The position numbers were made by a program, and so were the translations under genes. The notes below the pieces were generated by a model, which saw only the letters and a list, made by a program, of their open reading frames with translations, did no database searches and had not been told where the DNA came from. This document shows positions 29,262 to 42,154 of a stretch of DNA of 64,000 nt, piece by piece (position 1 is the stretch's first letter; every line of letters begins with the position of its first letter). The stretch is from Thiomicrospira sp. XS5 (lineage in GTDB: Bacteria > Pseudomonadota > Gammaproteobacteria > Thiomicrospirales > Thiomicrospiraceae): the NCBI RefSeq assembly GCF_001507555.1, contig NZ_LQBO01000001.1, positions 1,736,001-1,800,000 on the forward strand, given 5' to 3'.

Positions 29262-29618
29262 TTACGGAGCCGGCTCCGAAGAAGCCTCTGGCGTCTCGCC
29301 GTTTTCTTCATCGGTTTGTTTTTCAACCGCTTTGGGCTGTGATTTCGGCAATTCGATAATTTTAATGAAAGCTTCATCCTCACCAATCATGCCCAGCTTT
29401 TGACGGGCAATGGTTTCAATCGCTTGCGTACTGGACTGTAAATCCTTCACTTCTTTGCGAAGCAAGGCATTGTTTTGTTCCAACACATCGATTTTAGAAT
29501 GCAGTTCATCGAGATTTTTTTGAAGGGATAGCAGTTCGCCCACGCCACCGTCCGATGACAAGAGGCGAACCTGTAGAATCAAAATAACAATTGCGAGTGC
29601 AATGTAGATGATTTTCAA
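29262..29618 (-). CDS. ftsB: Cell division protein FtsB
   Basis: The 118-residue protein has one N-terminal membrane helix (IIYIALAIVILILQVRLL), a leucine-heptad coiled coil (about 30-75), and ARQKLGMIGEDEAFIKI, typical of FtsB/DivIC. It bridges FtsL and FtsQ in the divisome. It is 12 bases after eno, the usual gammaproteobacterial order. Its acidic Pro/Glu tail is somewhat long. ispD, which often follows, is absent. Confidence 0.9.
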   Translation of the reverse strand: MKIIYIALAIVILILQVRLLSSDGGVGELLSLQKNLDELHSKIDVLEQNNALLRKEVKDLQSSTQAIETIARQKLGMIGEDEAFIKIIELPKSQPKAVEKQTDEENGETPEASSEPAP

Positions 29619-29630
29619 GATTAACCCGGA

Positions 29631-30938
<1,308 letters not shown>

Positions 30939-31024
30939 TCAGTTTCTTCGTTTCATCCAACCCATTCTAGAGACAGAATATGGCAAACGGATGACAAATT
31001 CGTATTTTTAGCCGCAAACCCAGC

Positions 31025-31858
31025 CTATGACAGGGTTTCAATAAAACCTTTTTCCTTAACCACATCATCAAGGGCCTTCAAGGTTTCCAGTAGCGGCTTC
31101 AAGTTCCCCAGCGGCCACATATTCGGACCGTCCGACAAGGCATTCGCAGGATCCGGATGGGTTTCCATAAAGACACCGGACACGCCCGCCGCGACCGCCG
31201 CGCGCGCCAAAACCGGAACCATTTCGCGCTGCCCACCGGACGTGGTGCCTTGCCCACCCGGTTGTTGCACGGAATGCGTCGCATCAAACACCACCGGACA
31301 GCCGGTTTGGCGCATGGAGGCCAAGCCACGCATATCGGAAACCAAGGTGTTGTAACCAAACGAGGTACCGCGATCACAGACCATGATTTGGTCGTTCCCG
31401 ACTTCACGGGCTTTCAACACCACTTGATCCATATCCCACGGCGCTTGGAATTGACCTTTTTTAATATTAACCGGTAGGCCTTGGCGGCAGACGTTTTGAA
31501 TAAAGTTGGTTTGACGCACCAAGAAGGCGGGCGTTTGCATCACATCCACCACCGACGCCACTTCATCCAATGGCGTGTCTTCATGTACGTCGGTCAAGAC
31601 TGGTACACCAAGGTCGTCTTTTACTTTTTGCAAAATACGCAGCCCTTCTTCAATCCCCAAGCCGCGGAAGCTTTTGGTGGACGAACGGTTCGCTTTATCA
31701 TAAGACGATTTGAAAATAAACGGAATGCCTAATGAGTCGGTCAATTCTTTTAATTGCCCCGCCGTATCAATCGCTAACTGTTCAGACTCGATCACGCACG
31801 GGCCGGCGATCAAAAACAAAGGTTGGTCAATGCCAACATTAAAACCGCATAAATTCAT
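31025..31858 (-). CDS. kdsA: 3-deoxy-D-manno-octulosonate 8-phosphate synthase
   Basis: The 277-residue protein has [26 protein letters not shown] and DRGTSFGYN, all KdsA motifs. It condenses phosphoenolpyruvate with arabinose 5-phosphate to build Kdo for lipid A. The first shell residue Cys in GPCV is also present in metal-independent forms; the class was not resolved. It starts 15 bases after pyrG, so they are co-transcribed. Confidence 0.96.
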   Translation of the reverse strand: MNLCGFNVGIDQPLFLIAGPCVIESEQLAIDTAGQLKELTDSLGIPFIFKSSYDKANRSSTKSFRGLGIEEGLRILQKVKDDLGVPVLTDVHEDTPLDEVASVVDVMQTPAFLVRQTNFIQNVCRQGLPVNIKKGQFQAPWDMDQVVLKAREVGNDQIMVCDRGTSFGYNTLVSDMRGLASMRQTGCPVVFDATHSVQQPGGQGTTSGGQREMVPVLARAAVAAGVSGVFMETHPDPANALSDGPNMWPLGNLKPLLETLKALDDVVKEKGFIETLS

Positions 31859-31873
31859 TTCAATGCCTTCTTA

Positions 31874-33508
<1,635 letters not shown>

Positions 33509-33592
33509 TTAGTTTAGACTTTAATTCAGCAAATTGAGAGCTTTGTTTGGAATAAAGCACCCACCGAAATTGGGTAATCAGAATGGAAGCTA

Positions 33593-33621
33593 ATTATACC
33601 GTAACCCCAAGGCTTGAGCAA
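33593..33621 (-). promoter_or_regulatory. Sigma-70 promoter for pyrG
   Basis: Minus strand TTGCTC (33616-33621), 17 bases, TATAAT (33593-33598). Confidence 0.65.
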
Positions 33622-33633
33622 TCTTTGATTGCA

Positions 33634-34908
33634 TCAATCCCGGCTGGAAAAATTCGTATAACCGCCTAGAATTGCCACCGCTTTCCCGCCAATTTCCAAA
33701 ACCGGCCAACGGTTTCGATCCCAAGGCGGCACACCATGCGCTTGAAACCATTTTTTCAGATGCGTTTTCGGCCCCAGTTTTTCGGCTTCCGCCTCGGTCA
33801 TGGCTCGCACCATACCCGAGGCCAATTGCGTTTTTGGCCAGGCCTGGTCGATTTCCAATCGTTTATCGAACGGCTCGGAAAAATACCATTGCGCCGGTTC
33901 AAACGCCGACCAAGGAACTCGATAGTCCGCCGGAAGGTCTTCCGGTAAAGCATACAACGTTTGTCGGTAAAAACGGAACGCCAATCGCGCCTGCTTTAGC
34001 CTGGGATGCGCCTGGGGGTTATGATTGTTCAAACAGCTTTCCACCCAATCGTACACTTTGGCATTAAGCGTGACCTGCGGCGCCTGCGTTTTAGCCCAAT
34101 ACCGCAAGGCATTTTTCACGCGCGGCATCCCCAGGCCAACAAGCGGCCGCAAGGCTAACTGATAGTGGTTGGCGGTACAATTCCGCAAATCCATTTCCGC
34201 TAAATCATCCAACAACCCCAAGCTTTCCGATAAATGCTGTGCACTCTTCGCAAGCGATTGTTCCGCATTTGGCCAGGCCTGGTGCGTTTTCGGTAATAAT
34301 TCGTGACGAATAAAGTTGCGCTTTAAGGTCACATCCTGATTGGATGGGTCTTCCACCCAACTCAGTTGATAATGCGCGGCATAGGCTTTTAAAGCCTGGT
34401 ACGGTACATTCAACAATGGCCGACAATGCCGCCCCATTTTACCCTCATAAGAAACCGTTCTTTCAAACGGCATGGCCGCCAAACCCGCGACGCCGCCACC
34501 ACGCAAAGCACTCAATAAAAAGGTCTCGGCCTGGTCGCGCTGATGATGCGCGGTCAACAAAACTGTTTTGTCATCCAACCGCTGATAAAGCGCTTCATAA
34601 CGCACTTGCCGGGCCACAGACTCCACGCCTTGGCGTGCAGAATCCGGCACCGTCACCGACACGGCTTGATATGGAATCTGTCGGGCGTCGCAAAAAGCTC
34701 GAGTAAAGCCTTCCCAATCATCCGCTTCAGACTGCAGGCCATGATGCACATAAACGGCTTGCAAGCGATTAACCGGCAAACATTTCGACAAGGCGTCGAG
34801 CAAGACCGTGGAGTCAAGGCCGCCACTAAAGGCCACCAGAAAAGAGTATTCGGAGGGATAAAGGTTCGCCAGCGCCGAAACCGCTGACTCAACCTTTGAA
34901 AAAGACAT
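33634..34908 (-). CDS. tilS: tRNA(Ile)-lysidine synthase TilS
   Basis: The 424-residue protein has the PP-loop AFSGGLDSTVL near residue 29, HHQRDQAETFLLSALRGGG, and C-terminal substrate domains. It changes C34 of the tRNA reading AUA to lysidine and is essential in most bacteria. accA lies 23 bases upstream on the same strand, an order conserved in gammas. Two palindrome copies, read HQAWP and DQAWP, fall in the less conserved C-terminal half. Confidence 0.93.
   Translation of the reverse strand: MSFSKVESAVSALANLYPSEYSFLVAFSGGLDSTVLLDALSKCLPVNRLQAVYVHHGLQSEADDWEGFTRAFCDARQIPYQAVSVTVPDSARQGVESVARQVRYEALYQRLDDKTVLLTAHHQRDQAETFLLSALRGGGVAGLAAMPFERTVSYEGKMGRHCRPLLNVPYQALKAYAAHYQLSWVEDPSNQDVTLKRNFIRHELLPKTHQAWPNAEQSLAKSAQHLSESLGLLDDLAEMDLRNCTANHYQLALRPLVGLGMPRVKNALRYWAKTQAPQVTLNAKVYDWVESCLNNHNPQAHPRLKQARLAFRFYRQTLYALPEDLPADYRVPWSAFEPAQWYFSEPFDKRLEIDQAWPKTQLASGMVRAMTEAEAEKLGPKTHLKKWFQAHGVPPWDRNRWPVLEIGGKAVAILGGYTNFSSRD
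33838..33847. repeat. CCAGGCCTGG palindrome copy 11
   Basis: In tilS, read Gln-Ala-Trp. The minus-strand flank is CCAAAAACG and the plus-strand flank TCGATTTCC. Confidence 0.9.
34273..34282. repeat. CCAGGCCTGG palindrome copy 12
   Basis: Second copy in tilS, read Gln-Ala-Trp. The minus-strand flank is CCAAATGCG and the plus-strand flank TGCGTTTTC. Confidence 0.9.
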
Positions 34909-34931
34909 GTGATTCCTATTCGAAACGGCGA

Positions 34932-35888
34932 TTACGCCACGTCGAAGTTACCGTATTGCATATAGCGTTGGTAACGGTTTTCCAACAGCGCGTCCACCGG
35001 CTGTTTCGACAAGGTTTCCATTTGACTCAACAGTGCCTGCTTCAGCGCAGATGCAGCCGCCTTCGAGTTGCGGTGCGCGCCGCCCAATGGCTCATCGATA
35101 ATGATGTCAATCAAGCCCAGTTCTTTCAGTCGTGGCGCGGTAATGCCGAGTGCCGACGCGGCATCGGCGGCATTGGCGGCATCTTTCCACAAAATGGACG
35201 CACAACCTTCCGGCGAAATCACCGAGTAGGTGCTGTATTGCATCATCATGGTGACATCGCCGACACCGATGGCCAAAGCCCCACCGGAACCACCTTCGCC
35301 GATAACGGTACAAATCACCGGTACCGTCAACTCGGACATTTCAATCAAATTACGAGCAATCGCTTCGGATTGACCGCGCTCTTCGGCATTGATGCCCGGA
35401 TAAGCACCCGGCGTGTCGATAAAGGTTAAAATTGGCAAATTGAAACGCTCAGCCGTTTTCATCAGGCGCAAGGCTTTACGATACCCTTCCGGACGCGGCA
35501 TACCGAAGTTACGATGAATTTTCTCTTTAGTGTCGCGCCCTTTTTCCTGACCGATGACCATCACCGGCTGGCCGTCGATACGCGCCAAGCCTCCGACAAT
35601 CGCCGCATCGTCGGCAAAGGCGCGATCACCGTGCATCTCTTTAAAGTCGGTAAAGATTTCTTTCAGATAATCCAGCATATACGGGCGCTGCGGGTGACGC
35701 GCCACTTGAGCGACCTGAACGTCCGACAAACGGCTGAAAATGGACTGCGTCAAATTTTTACTTTTCTCTTCCAGAGCCGACACTTCTTTTAGCAAATCCA
35801 TGTCCTGCCCGTCCAGATGACGCAACTCGTCGATCTTGGCTTCCAATTCCGCAATCGGTTGTTCAAAATCTAAAAAATCCAGTTTCAT
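34932..35888 (-). CDS. accA: Acetyl-CoA carboxylase carboxyltransferase, alpha subunit
   Basis: The 318-residue protein begins [17 protein letters not shown] and carries [26 protein letters not shown] and [10 protein letters not shown] of the crotonase-like AccA domain. With AccD it moves carboxyl from biotin to acetyl-CoA for fatty acid synthesis, which matches the nearby fabZ and lipid A genes in spirit though not operon. dnaE, which often precedes accA, is not adjacent. Confidence 0.97.
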   Translation of the reverse strand: MKLDFLDFEQPIAELEAKIDELRHLDGQDMDLLKEVSALEEKSKNLTQSIFSRLSDVQVAQVARHPQRPYMLDYLKEIFTDFKEMHGDRAFADDAAIVGGLARIDGQPVMVIGQEKGRDTKEKIHRNFGMPRPEGYRKALRLMKTAERFNLPILTFIDTPGAYPGINAEERGQSEAIARNLIEMSELTVPVICTVIGEGGSGGALAIGVGDVTMMMQYSTYSVISPEGCASILWKDAANAADAASALGITAPRLKELGLIDIIIDEPLGGAHRNSKAAASALKQALLSQMETLSKQPVDALLENRYQRYMQYGNFDVA

Positions 35889-36056
35889 TGAGGCTTCCTA
35901 TTTCAATCTCAAGCAAGCACAGGTCCCATTTGGCTTCGGGCCTTTGCGTATTCTGCGTATTAATTCGGTTTATAAAATCTGGCCGACATTTTACCAAATT
36001 CCGACTTTTTGTGTTGATTTAAAACCCCGCCAAGGGTTGAAAAAGCTTCAACGCCA

Positions 36057-37784
36057 TTAATCAGCGAGCTTCGATGCTTCAGCCTTGACCGCCCGAACGC
36101 GTTGATACACCGACAGCAAATTTTGATGACTGCGACTGCTTTCAAAAGCCGCCATTCCCATCGGCAATCCACCAAACACCTCTTCCCCGTTAATGTTTCG
36201 CCAAACACGTTCCACCACGGCTTCGCCAAACAACTGCTGCTGAACCGGCAAGGGATAAGCGGCTAAATCACCCTGCATCAATATTTCCAATGCAAACCCA
36301 AGCGCTTTGTAAAAGGTAAACATGTCGGCCTCATCAACAAAGTACAGACTGGCCTGCAATAAATCGTAAGCGGTTTCATACTCGCGGTTGGCCAACGCCA
36401 ACCACATCTGCAATTCAACGATTTTCAATTTTTTCCAATACGAATCCGCGTCCGGCAGTAACCCGATCAAATTGGCCACGCCTTGGTGCTCGGAAAAACC
36501 GAGTGACTCAATGGCATCAAAAGCGGTTTCAAACCGATCCGGCGCGCCGGATTGCGCCAACACTTCCAGCTCATCCCGCAAAGCGCGGCCGCGGTTTTGG
36601 TTATTGTCCAACAACTCATGCAATGGAAATACTTCCGACATGCCCGGCACCACAATACGGCAGGCCGGCACACCAAAGTGCGAATATTCAGCATAATAAA
36701 CTTCCGCGCCCTGCTGATGGACTTTAGCCACCAAGTCGTCGAATTGAGCTTGCGTGTCGCCTTCAAAATCCCAAGCAACGAATTCAAAATCGTATTGATG
36801 GGAAATAAAGCGCGCGTGAATCAAACCGCTGGAATCAATAAAATGATTTTCAATGTTTTCGTCGTCCGCCACCAACGCTTCGTCAAACACCGGCAACTGG
36901 AAGCCGTCAAGCAAATCCAGGCTGCGCCCTTGGAGCGACTCGGTCAAGGTTCGTTCCAGTGCCACTTCAAAGATCGGATGCGCACCAAAAGAAGCAAAAC
37001 AACGCCCGGTTTTCTGCTCAAACAGCGTCACGTTCATCACCGGGAAGCGCCCGCCCAATGACGCATCGCGAATCGACACCTCAATACCTTGCTCCCGCAG
37101 TGCGTCACGGGCCCGAATCACATTCGGGTATTGCGTCACCACCGACTCCGGCACTTCCGGTAAACAGAGGTTTTCAGTCAAAATACGACGCTTCACCCAA
37201 CGTTCGAACACTTCCGACAACCCTTGCACCAACGCCTCTTTCGGCGTATTCCCCGCACTTAACCCGTTGCTTGCATACAGGTTGCTGAACAGATTCATCG
37301 GAAAATACACCGTCTCACCGGAACCGGCGGCGACCATCGGCAAACAACGAATGCCATCCGTCGCGTCGTTCAAGCTCAATAAATCCTCGCCTTCCATATC
37401 TCCGTCAACGTCGTAAACGGCCCAAAGCGCGTCGGGCAACAACGATTTAAAAGCCTCGCAAGGCACCACTTTTTCATCCGGAAAATACAGCCAATCGGGT
37501 GTTTCGTCCAGATAAAAATCGGAAAAGAAATAGTTGGTTTCCAAGCGCTCGAAAAACTCACCCAAGGCACTGGCCAAAGTCGCTTTTCGGCTGGCGCCCT
37601 TGCCGTTAGTGAACAAGGCCGGGCACTGCTTATCGCGGATGTGGACGGAATAGACATTCGGCACCGGGTTCAACCAGGAGGCTTCTTCGATATCGAACCC
37701 GGCCGATGCCAACAGCCCCTGCATCCGGCTAATGGAGTCTTCCAGACAGGCATCCTTGCCTTTGATAAACGTTTGTTCAACCAT
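36057..37784 (-). CDS. ycaO: YcaO-domain protein (S12 methylthiotransferase accessory type)
   Basis: The 575-residue protein is close in length to E. coli YcaO (586) and similar end to end, including FIKGKDACLEDSI at the start, KATLASALGEFFERLETNYFF, and PMGMAAFESSRSHQN near the end. YcaO domains use ATP to activate backbone amides; in E. coli YcaO aids RimO in beta-methylthiolation of ribosomal protein S12. No precursor peptide or dehydrogenase is nearby, so a natural-product role is unlikely. AAAGGAATGACGT precedes the ATG. Confidence 0.85.
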   Translation of the reverse strand: MVEQTFIKGKDACLEDSISRMQGLLASAGFDIEEASWLNPVPNVYSVHIRDKQCPALFTNGKGASRKATLASALGEFFERLETNYFFSDFYLDETPDWLYFPDEKVVPCEAFKSLLPDALWAVYDVDGDMEGEDLLSLNDATDGIRCLPMVAAGSGETVYFPMNLFSNLYASNGLSAGNTPKEALVQGLSEVFERWVKRRILTENLCLPEVPESVVTQYPNVIRARDALREQGIEVSIRDASLGGRFPVMNVTLFEQKTGRCFASFGAHPIFEVALERTLTESLQGRSLDLLDGFQLPVFDEALVADDENIENHFIDSSGLIHARFISHQYDFEFVAWDFEGDTQAQFDDLVAKVHQQGAEVYYAEYSHFGVPACRIVVPGMSEVFPLHELLDNNQNRGRALRDELEVLAQSGAPDRFETAFDAIESLGFSEHQGVANLIGLLPDADSYWKKLKIVELQMWLALANREYETAYDLLQASLYFVDEADMFTFYKALGFALEILMQGDLAAYPLPVQQQLFGEAVVERVWRNINGEEVFGGLPMGMAAFESSRSHQNLLSVYQRVRAVKAEASKLAD

Positions 37785-38097
37785 ACGTCATTCCTTTGTC
37801 AGGTTATTGGTTTTGTCATTGCACGGCCGTCATTCTCGCCGCAGTGTGTTGGCGCGCATTTTAATCGATGTCGCCGAAAAAAGCCCTTTTCTTTTCAATT
37901 ATTTAATACTCACCAGGCCTGGCCAAATTCCGTGCAAATCCACCGCCTAAAAATAAGTATTTTCTAATATAAATTTCATCTAATATCAAAGCAAAAACAT
38001 TTATGTGGAATTGGGGCGGTTTTCAGTAGAATGAAAACTGTGTTACGTATTTCATACCCTTTTTAACCACCCACCGTTAATGTTGGAGGCAGTACTT
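37785..38097. other. 313-base divergent region, ycaO / cytochrome c
   Basis: No gene seen. It holds one exact palindrome (37913-37922), a possible TAGAAT -10 for the cytochrome gene at 38027-38032 inside a GTTTTC/GAAAAC inverted repeat, and A/T-rich DNA between. Confidence 0.5.
37913..37922. repeat. CCAGGCCTGG palindrome copy 13
   Basis: The only lone intergenic copy that is not part of a hairpin. The right flank CCAAATTCC is nearly that of copies 4 and 16. Confidence 0.9.
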
Positions 38098-38388
38098 ATG
38101 AAACAAGCGCGCAATACTCTTTTAGTTGGGATTTTGGTATCCCCGATGTTGGCCCATGCGGATGTGCATCCCGGCAAAACATTACACGACGATGCCAACT
38201 GCATGAAGTGTCATGCCGATTTGGGCTACAACCAGCCGAACTTGACCAAAATGAAACCGGAAAACTATGTGGATTTACAAAAAGCCGTTGCTTACTGTGA
38301 CAGCAACTTGAACGTCGGGTGGTTTGATGATGAGCGGGAAGAAGTTGTCGATTATCTGAACGAAACCTACTACCACTTCCCAAAATAG
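38098..38388 (+). CDS. Small periplasmic monohaem cytochrome c-like protein
   Basis: The 96-residue protein has a signal peptide (RNTLLVGILVSPMLAHA) and one haem-attachment motif CMKCH, with a later Cys in AYCDSN and a C-terminal helix VVDYLNETYYHF. No obvious distal Met is fixed; LTKMK or similar may supply it. Such proteins carry electrons in the periplasm of sulfur oxidisers and others. A GGAGG site 8 bases before the ATG fixes the start at 38098. It is convergent with the unknown secreted protein. Confidence 0.72.
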   Translation: MKQARNTLLVGILVSPMLAHADVHPGKTLHDDANCMKCHADLGYNQPNLTKMKPENYVDLQKAVAYCDSNLNVGWFDDEREEVVDYLNETYYHFPK

Positions 38389-38416
38389 ACGGGATTAACG
38401 AATCAAACGATAAAAA

Positions 38417-39274
38417 CTAAACGTCCTGCCCGAGGTAACGAAGTTGTTTCTTCAACTTTTCCAAAGCCTCGGGATCCGCTTTTTTCACGTCATCCTCGAC
38501 CAATAAATTATCGGCATCTTTGACTGATTTATCGATGGCATCGACCAGAAAATACGTTTTCATACTGGAATCAATGGCTTTCCAGTCACGTTTTTTGGCG
38601 CGCCAGAGTGTATTTAATTTCGGATCCTGATCCAGCACCTGAATAATATGATCGAACAATTTTGTCAAACGCGGCACGGATTCATGCGGCCAGTAAGGGC
38701 GTCCGTTTTTCGGGTCGAAATAACTGACCCGGTCCAACTCAGCCACTTTAAACGCCGGAATAATACCCGGAATATCGGCATAAGCCGCTTCCGCTTCGGC
38801 ACTCTGCAAGCGATCAATTGACATCACCGGTACATTCGACTTCCAGCGGGAATAGGTAATATACACATTGTAACGATCAATGAAGTTCAGCTTGCCTTTC
38901 GACAACTTCACCACTTTATCCGCCGGCACAATGTATTCGAGACCTTGGCTGGTCAATTGTTTGGTGTTGTCCCAAAGCTCCCAGCCAGACTGCCCGGTTT
39001 CATTGCCGGACGAGTCCACCGCAATCGGCACACAGGACAAGCCATAATCATGGCCCTCTACGAAATCACGCACCGCAATCTGATAATCCCCTTTCGGCGT
39101 GATTTTACGGACGATTCCGATAATGTAAGCATCGTCTTTGATGTTATTGGCCGGAAAGCCTACCAACACCGTCTCACCGACCTTGAATTTATGCGACAGC
39201 ATATCGGCCGCCATCGCCCAGGAAGATAACAACAGCGTTAGAGTGACCACTAGGGCGGATAAACGTATTTTCAA
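38417..39274 (-). CDS. Secreted protein of unknown function
   Basis: I do not recognise a family. A signal peptide (KIRLSALVVTLTLLLSSWAMA) precedes a beta-rich region FKVGETVLVGFPANN that looks like an SH3/Tudor-type barrel, and a second such stretch at KLSKGKLNFIDRYNVY. The last third is helical and lysine-rich. The start is a TTG at 39274 because GGAG stands 6 bases before it; the frame has another TTG 12 bases upstream that lies within that site. Role not assigned. Confidence 0.55.
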   Translation of the reverse strand: MKIRLSALVVTLTLLLSSWAMAADMLSHKFKVGETVLVGFPANNIKDDAYIIGIVRKITPKGDYQIAVRDFVEGHDYGLSCVPIAVDSSGNETGQSGWELWDNTKQLTSQGLEYIVPADKVVKLSKGKLNFIDRYNVYITYSRWKSNVPVMSIDRLQSAEAEAAYADIPGIIPAFKVAELDRVSYFDPKNGRPYWPHESVPRLTKLFDHIIQVLDQDPKLNTLWRAKKRDWKAIDSSMKTYFLVDAIDKSVKDADNLLVEDDVKKADPEALEKLKKQLRYLGQDV

Positions 39275-39376
39275 ATCAGTCTCCAATTATATTTTTACCG
39301 GAACCCACTGGATTCCTTTCGCTGACATTCGCTTTATCAAAGTGCCATTCTATCAATCTCTGAGCCGGTTAACTAT

Positions 39377-39403
39377 ACACAGAAATTGTGGATAATTTTG
39401 TGT
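39377..39403. promoter_or_regulatory. Imperfect inverted repeat holding a perfect DnaA box
   Basis: ACACAgAAATT and AATTTTGTGT surround TGTGGATAA (39387-39395), the reverse complement of the DnaA box TTATCCACA. It lies in the 234-base gap upstream of the secreted-protein gene. A single box may be regulatory; nothing else looks like a replication origin. Confidence 0.4.
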
Positions 39404-39508
39404 GCAACCCCTCAAGAAGTCGAAAAAAATGAGTAATGTCTTAACGGTTACCTAAGATGATTAAAAAATAGGCAGCTCACCTGAACACTCAAAAAGTGCA
39501 TCCAATCT

Positions 39509-40186
39509 CTAACCTGTTGGCGCTGTCTTTTTGTCTGCCACGTCATTGCGCAAATACACTGGCATCGGTAATTGTTCTTCCACGTTCAATGCCTGTTCCG
39601 GGCGCTGAGCGGCAATTTCGGAAATGGCTTGCGCAGACGGCAAAACCGACTCCCAGTGTTTGAACGTCGCTTTCACATTTGGAAAAACCGTGTCGATATC
39701 ACCCGCTCCTTGTCCAAAACCGGAATCGGCAATCATCGTCAAGGCTTTCGGCTCCGAAACCAGTTGCGGCGGTTCCGAAACCAGTTGACCCGATTCAATA
39801 CGACACGCCTGTAAATACAGCTCTTGCATACGCGCATCCAAACAGGCCCACCATTGCGTTTGCCCCGATGCCTGATAGCCTTGCCAGGCCAAAGCTTCCA
39901 ATGTGGACACGGGCACCACTGGCTTTTCCCAGGCAAACGCCAAGCCTTGAATCACACCGGAAGCGATTCGAATCCCGGTAAAGGCCCCCGGCCCTTCTCC
40001 AAACGCTAACGTATCGATTTGACCAGGCCTGATGCCGGCTTGCTTCAGCACCGAATCGACCATTGGTAATAAACGATCCGCATGCTTCTGAGGCGCAAGT
40101 TCATATTCCAAATAGACCTCTTCGCCCTGCTTCAAGCAAGCGGAACAGGCTTGTGTGGAAGTTTCCACCGCTAAAATCGTCTGCAT
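39509..40186 (-). CDS. tsaB: tRNA t6A synthesis protein TsaB
   Basis: The 225-residue protein has the ASKHA-fold N-terminus LAVETSTQACS and ALAFGEGPGAFTGIRIA (family FTGLR), with HADRLLPMV. TsaB dimerises with TsaD in threonylcarbamoylation of A37 of tRNA. The ATG at 40186 is chosen as GGGATGA lies before it; an ATG 9 bases upstream overlaps the yoaA stop. TsaB's usual neighbour rimI is absent. Confidence 0.9.
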   Translation of the reverse strand: MQTILAVETSTQACSACLKQGEEVYLEYELAPQKHADRLLPMVDSVLKQAGIRPGQIDTLAFGEGPGAFTGIRIASGVIQGLAFAWEKPVVPVSTLEALAWQGYQASGQTQWWACLDARMQELYLQACRIESGQLVSEPPQLVSEPKALTMIADSGFGQGAGDIDTVFPNVKATFKHWESVLPSAQAISEIAAQRPEQALNVEEQLPMPVYLRNDVADKKTAPTG

Positions 40187-40187
40187 A

Positions 40188-42107
40188 TCATTCATCCCGT
40201 GTTAATTTCTGCTTGGCCTTTTCGGCATTAAACACCCATCGAAAATTTGGAAAACTGTTGGTGATAATACGTCCATAGGACTTTTGTGTTAAACGCGGAT
40301 CACACAACATCAATACCCCATAATCCGAGGTATCGCGAATCAATCGCCCAATTCCTTGCTTCAAAGCAATGGTCGCTTCGGGGATTTGAAAATGAAAAAA
40401 GCCATTCAACCCTTTTTGCTTCAACGCGTTTTCCCGCGCTTGCACGACCGGGTCATCCGGCGGAATAAACGGGATGCGGTCAATCATCACCATTTTCAAG
40501 GCATCGCCTTTCACATCCACGCCTTCCCAAAAACTGCTGGTCCCTAGCAACAACGCCTTGTCGCTTTCTTTAAACCGCTGCAACAGCGTTGTTTTCGGCC
40601 CATCGCCTTGAATCAATAAGGTGCCGTCCCAGTGTTCGGACAAAATGACCTTGGCTTCTTGCAGGGCACGATGACTGGTGAACAGTAAAAACGCACAACC
40701 CTGACTGGCCTGTAACAGGGGCCAAGCCGCCCGAAGGCACACTTTAATGTAATCCGGCGCTTTAGGGTCCGGCAGCCCAATAGGGTGATAAATCACCGCT
40801 TGCTTATCGTAGTCAAACGGGCTTTCCCATTGACGGGTTTCCGCCTCTCCCATCCCCAATCGGTGGGCAAAATAATCGAAACTGTGATTAACGCTTAAAG
40901 TCGCGGATGTAAAAATCCAAGCGCCGCCTAACGCATCGCGTTGCCGACTGAATGGATCCGCGACGCTTAATGGCGTTAAATTCAATTTAAACCGCGCTTG
41001 AGACGATTCCACCCAACGAATCTGGTTTTCCGACGACGCCGTCAACCAGGTCGCGACCTGTTTTTCAAACTCCTGGGTTCGCTTGTACAAGGCCGAGAGC
41101 AGTTTGCCTTTGTCGGTTAAGGGCTTAAGAGCATCAATCAGTTGCGTCAATTGATTGCGCAAATGCTCCAGGGTTTTATGGGGAGCCTTGGAGGCTTCAA
41201 ACGCTTCCCAAGTCCAACGCTTTTCCCACTTTCCAAGGGCTTCGTTAAAAACGCGCACCTTATCTTCCAAGGCCGATGCCTGGTCAACCAGTTCAGCCGC
41301 TTCCGGAGCTTCCTTCTTATACGCTATGCGTACATCTCTTATCAACTCATCCAGCTGATAACGACTCACACTAAAGCCGAGGAATTGTGCCGCGATATCC
41401 GGCAGCTGATGCGCCTCGTCGAATACATAAATCTCGGCTTCCGGCAACACCTCTCCAAACCCTTGTTCTCGCAAAGCCAAGTCGGCACAGAACAAGTGGT
41501 GATTCACAATCAAGACTTGGGCATCCTGGGCTTGTTGTTTCACGCCTGGGTAAAAACACCCTTCATCGCCACTGCATTCATTGGCCTGACAAAATTCCAT
41601 ACGGGCGCAGACTTTACTCCAGATCGGGTCGTTTTCATCCAGCGACTGTAATTCTGATTTATCGCCATTGCGCGTTTTCAGTTGCCAATCATGAATGAGA
41701 TTTAACTTTTTCCAAACTTCTTTGGTGTTTTGTTCGGCCGTTTCGGCAATTTCCAAACGTTGTGGGCACAAGTAATTTTCTCGCCCTTTCAAGACTTTGG
41801 CGGTCCCGGTAATGCCGCAAAGCTCCATCAAGAACGGAATATCTTTGGTTAACAATTGGTCCTGCAAGGTTTTCGTGGCCGTCGACACGATGACTTTTTT
41901 TCCCGACAAGAGCGCCGGAATCAAATAAGAGAAGGTTTTTCCGGTTCCGGTACCGGCTTCGGCTAACAGGCTGCCGTCCGTTTCGATTATGTCGGCGATG
42001 GTTTCGGCCATATCCACCTGGGCCTGCCGTACCTGATAACCCTCAACGGCCTGGGCAATACGCCCATCGGCACCGAGATAAGTATCAATTTGGGATTTTA
42101 AAGACAT
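40188..42107 (-). CDS. yoaA: DinG/YoaA-family ATP-dependent DNA helicase
   Basis: The 639-residue protein has Walker A EAGTGTGKTFSYL, DEAHQL (DEAH box), and late motifs LLGTSSFWEGVD and QGIGRLIRD. Cysteines in NYLCPQ, KVCARMEFC, NECSGDEGC fit the iron-sulfur cluster of XPD/DinG helicases. YoaA, rather than DinG, is suggested by size. In E. coli YoaA works with HolC to repair stalled forks. The ATG at 42107 gives the family N-terminus; the tsaB gene overlaps its end. Confidence 0.88.
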   Translation of the reverse strand: MSLKSQIDTYLGADGRIAQAVEGYQVRQAQVDMAETIADIIETDGSLLAEAGTGTGKTFSYLIPALLSGKKVIVSTATKTLQDQLLTKDIPFLMELCGITGTAKVLKGRENYLCPQRLEIAETAEQNTKEVWKKLNLIHDWQLKTRNGDKSELQSLDENDPIWSKVCARMEFCQANECSGDEGCFYPGVKQQAQDAQVLIVNHHLFCADLALREQGFGEVLPEAEIYVFDEAHQLPDIAAQFLGFSVSRYQLDELIRDVRIAYKKEAPEAAELVDQASALEDKVRVFNEALGKWEKRWTWEAFEASKAPHKTLEHLRNQLTQLIDALKPLTDKGKLLSALYKRTQEFEKQVATWLTASSENQIRWVESSQARFKLNLTPLSVADPFSRQRDALGGAWIFTSATLSVNHSFDYFAHRLGMGEAETRQWESPFDYDKQAVIYHPIGLPDPKAPDYIKVCLRAAWPLLQASQGCAFLLFTSHRALQEAKVILSEHWDGTLLIQGDGPKTTLLQRFKESDKALLLGTSSFWEGVDVKGDALKMVMIDRIPFIPPDDPVVQARENALKQKGLNGFFHFQIPEATIALKQGIGRLIRDTSDYGVLMLCDPRLTQKSYGRIITNSFPNFRWVFNAEKAKQKLTRDE

Positions 42108-42154
42108 CGAAACGCGCTTCTTGCTGGAAAAACCCAGGCATTTTAACAAAAAAC

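Noticed and set aside
36057-37784. YcaO gene as part of a peptide natural-product cluster
   Set aside because: End-to-end likeness to E. coli YcaO, no precursor peptide, dehydrogenase or E1-like partner nearby.
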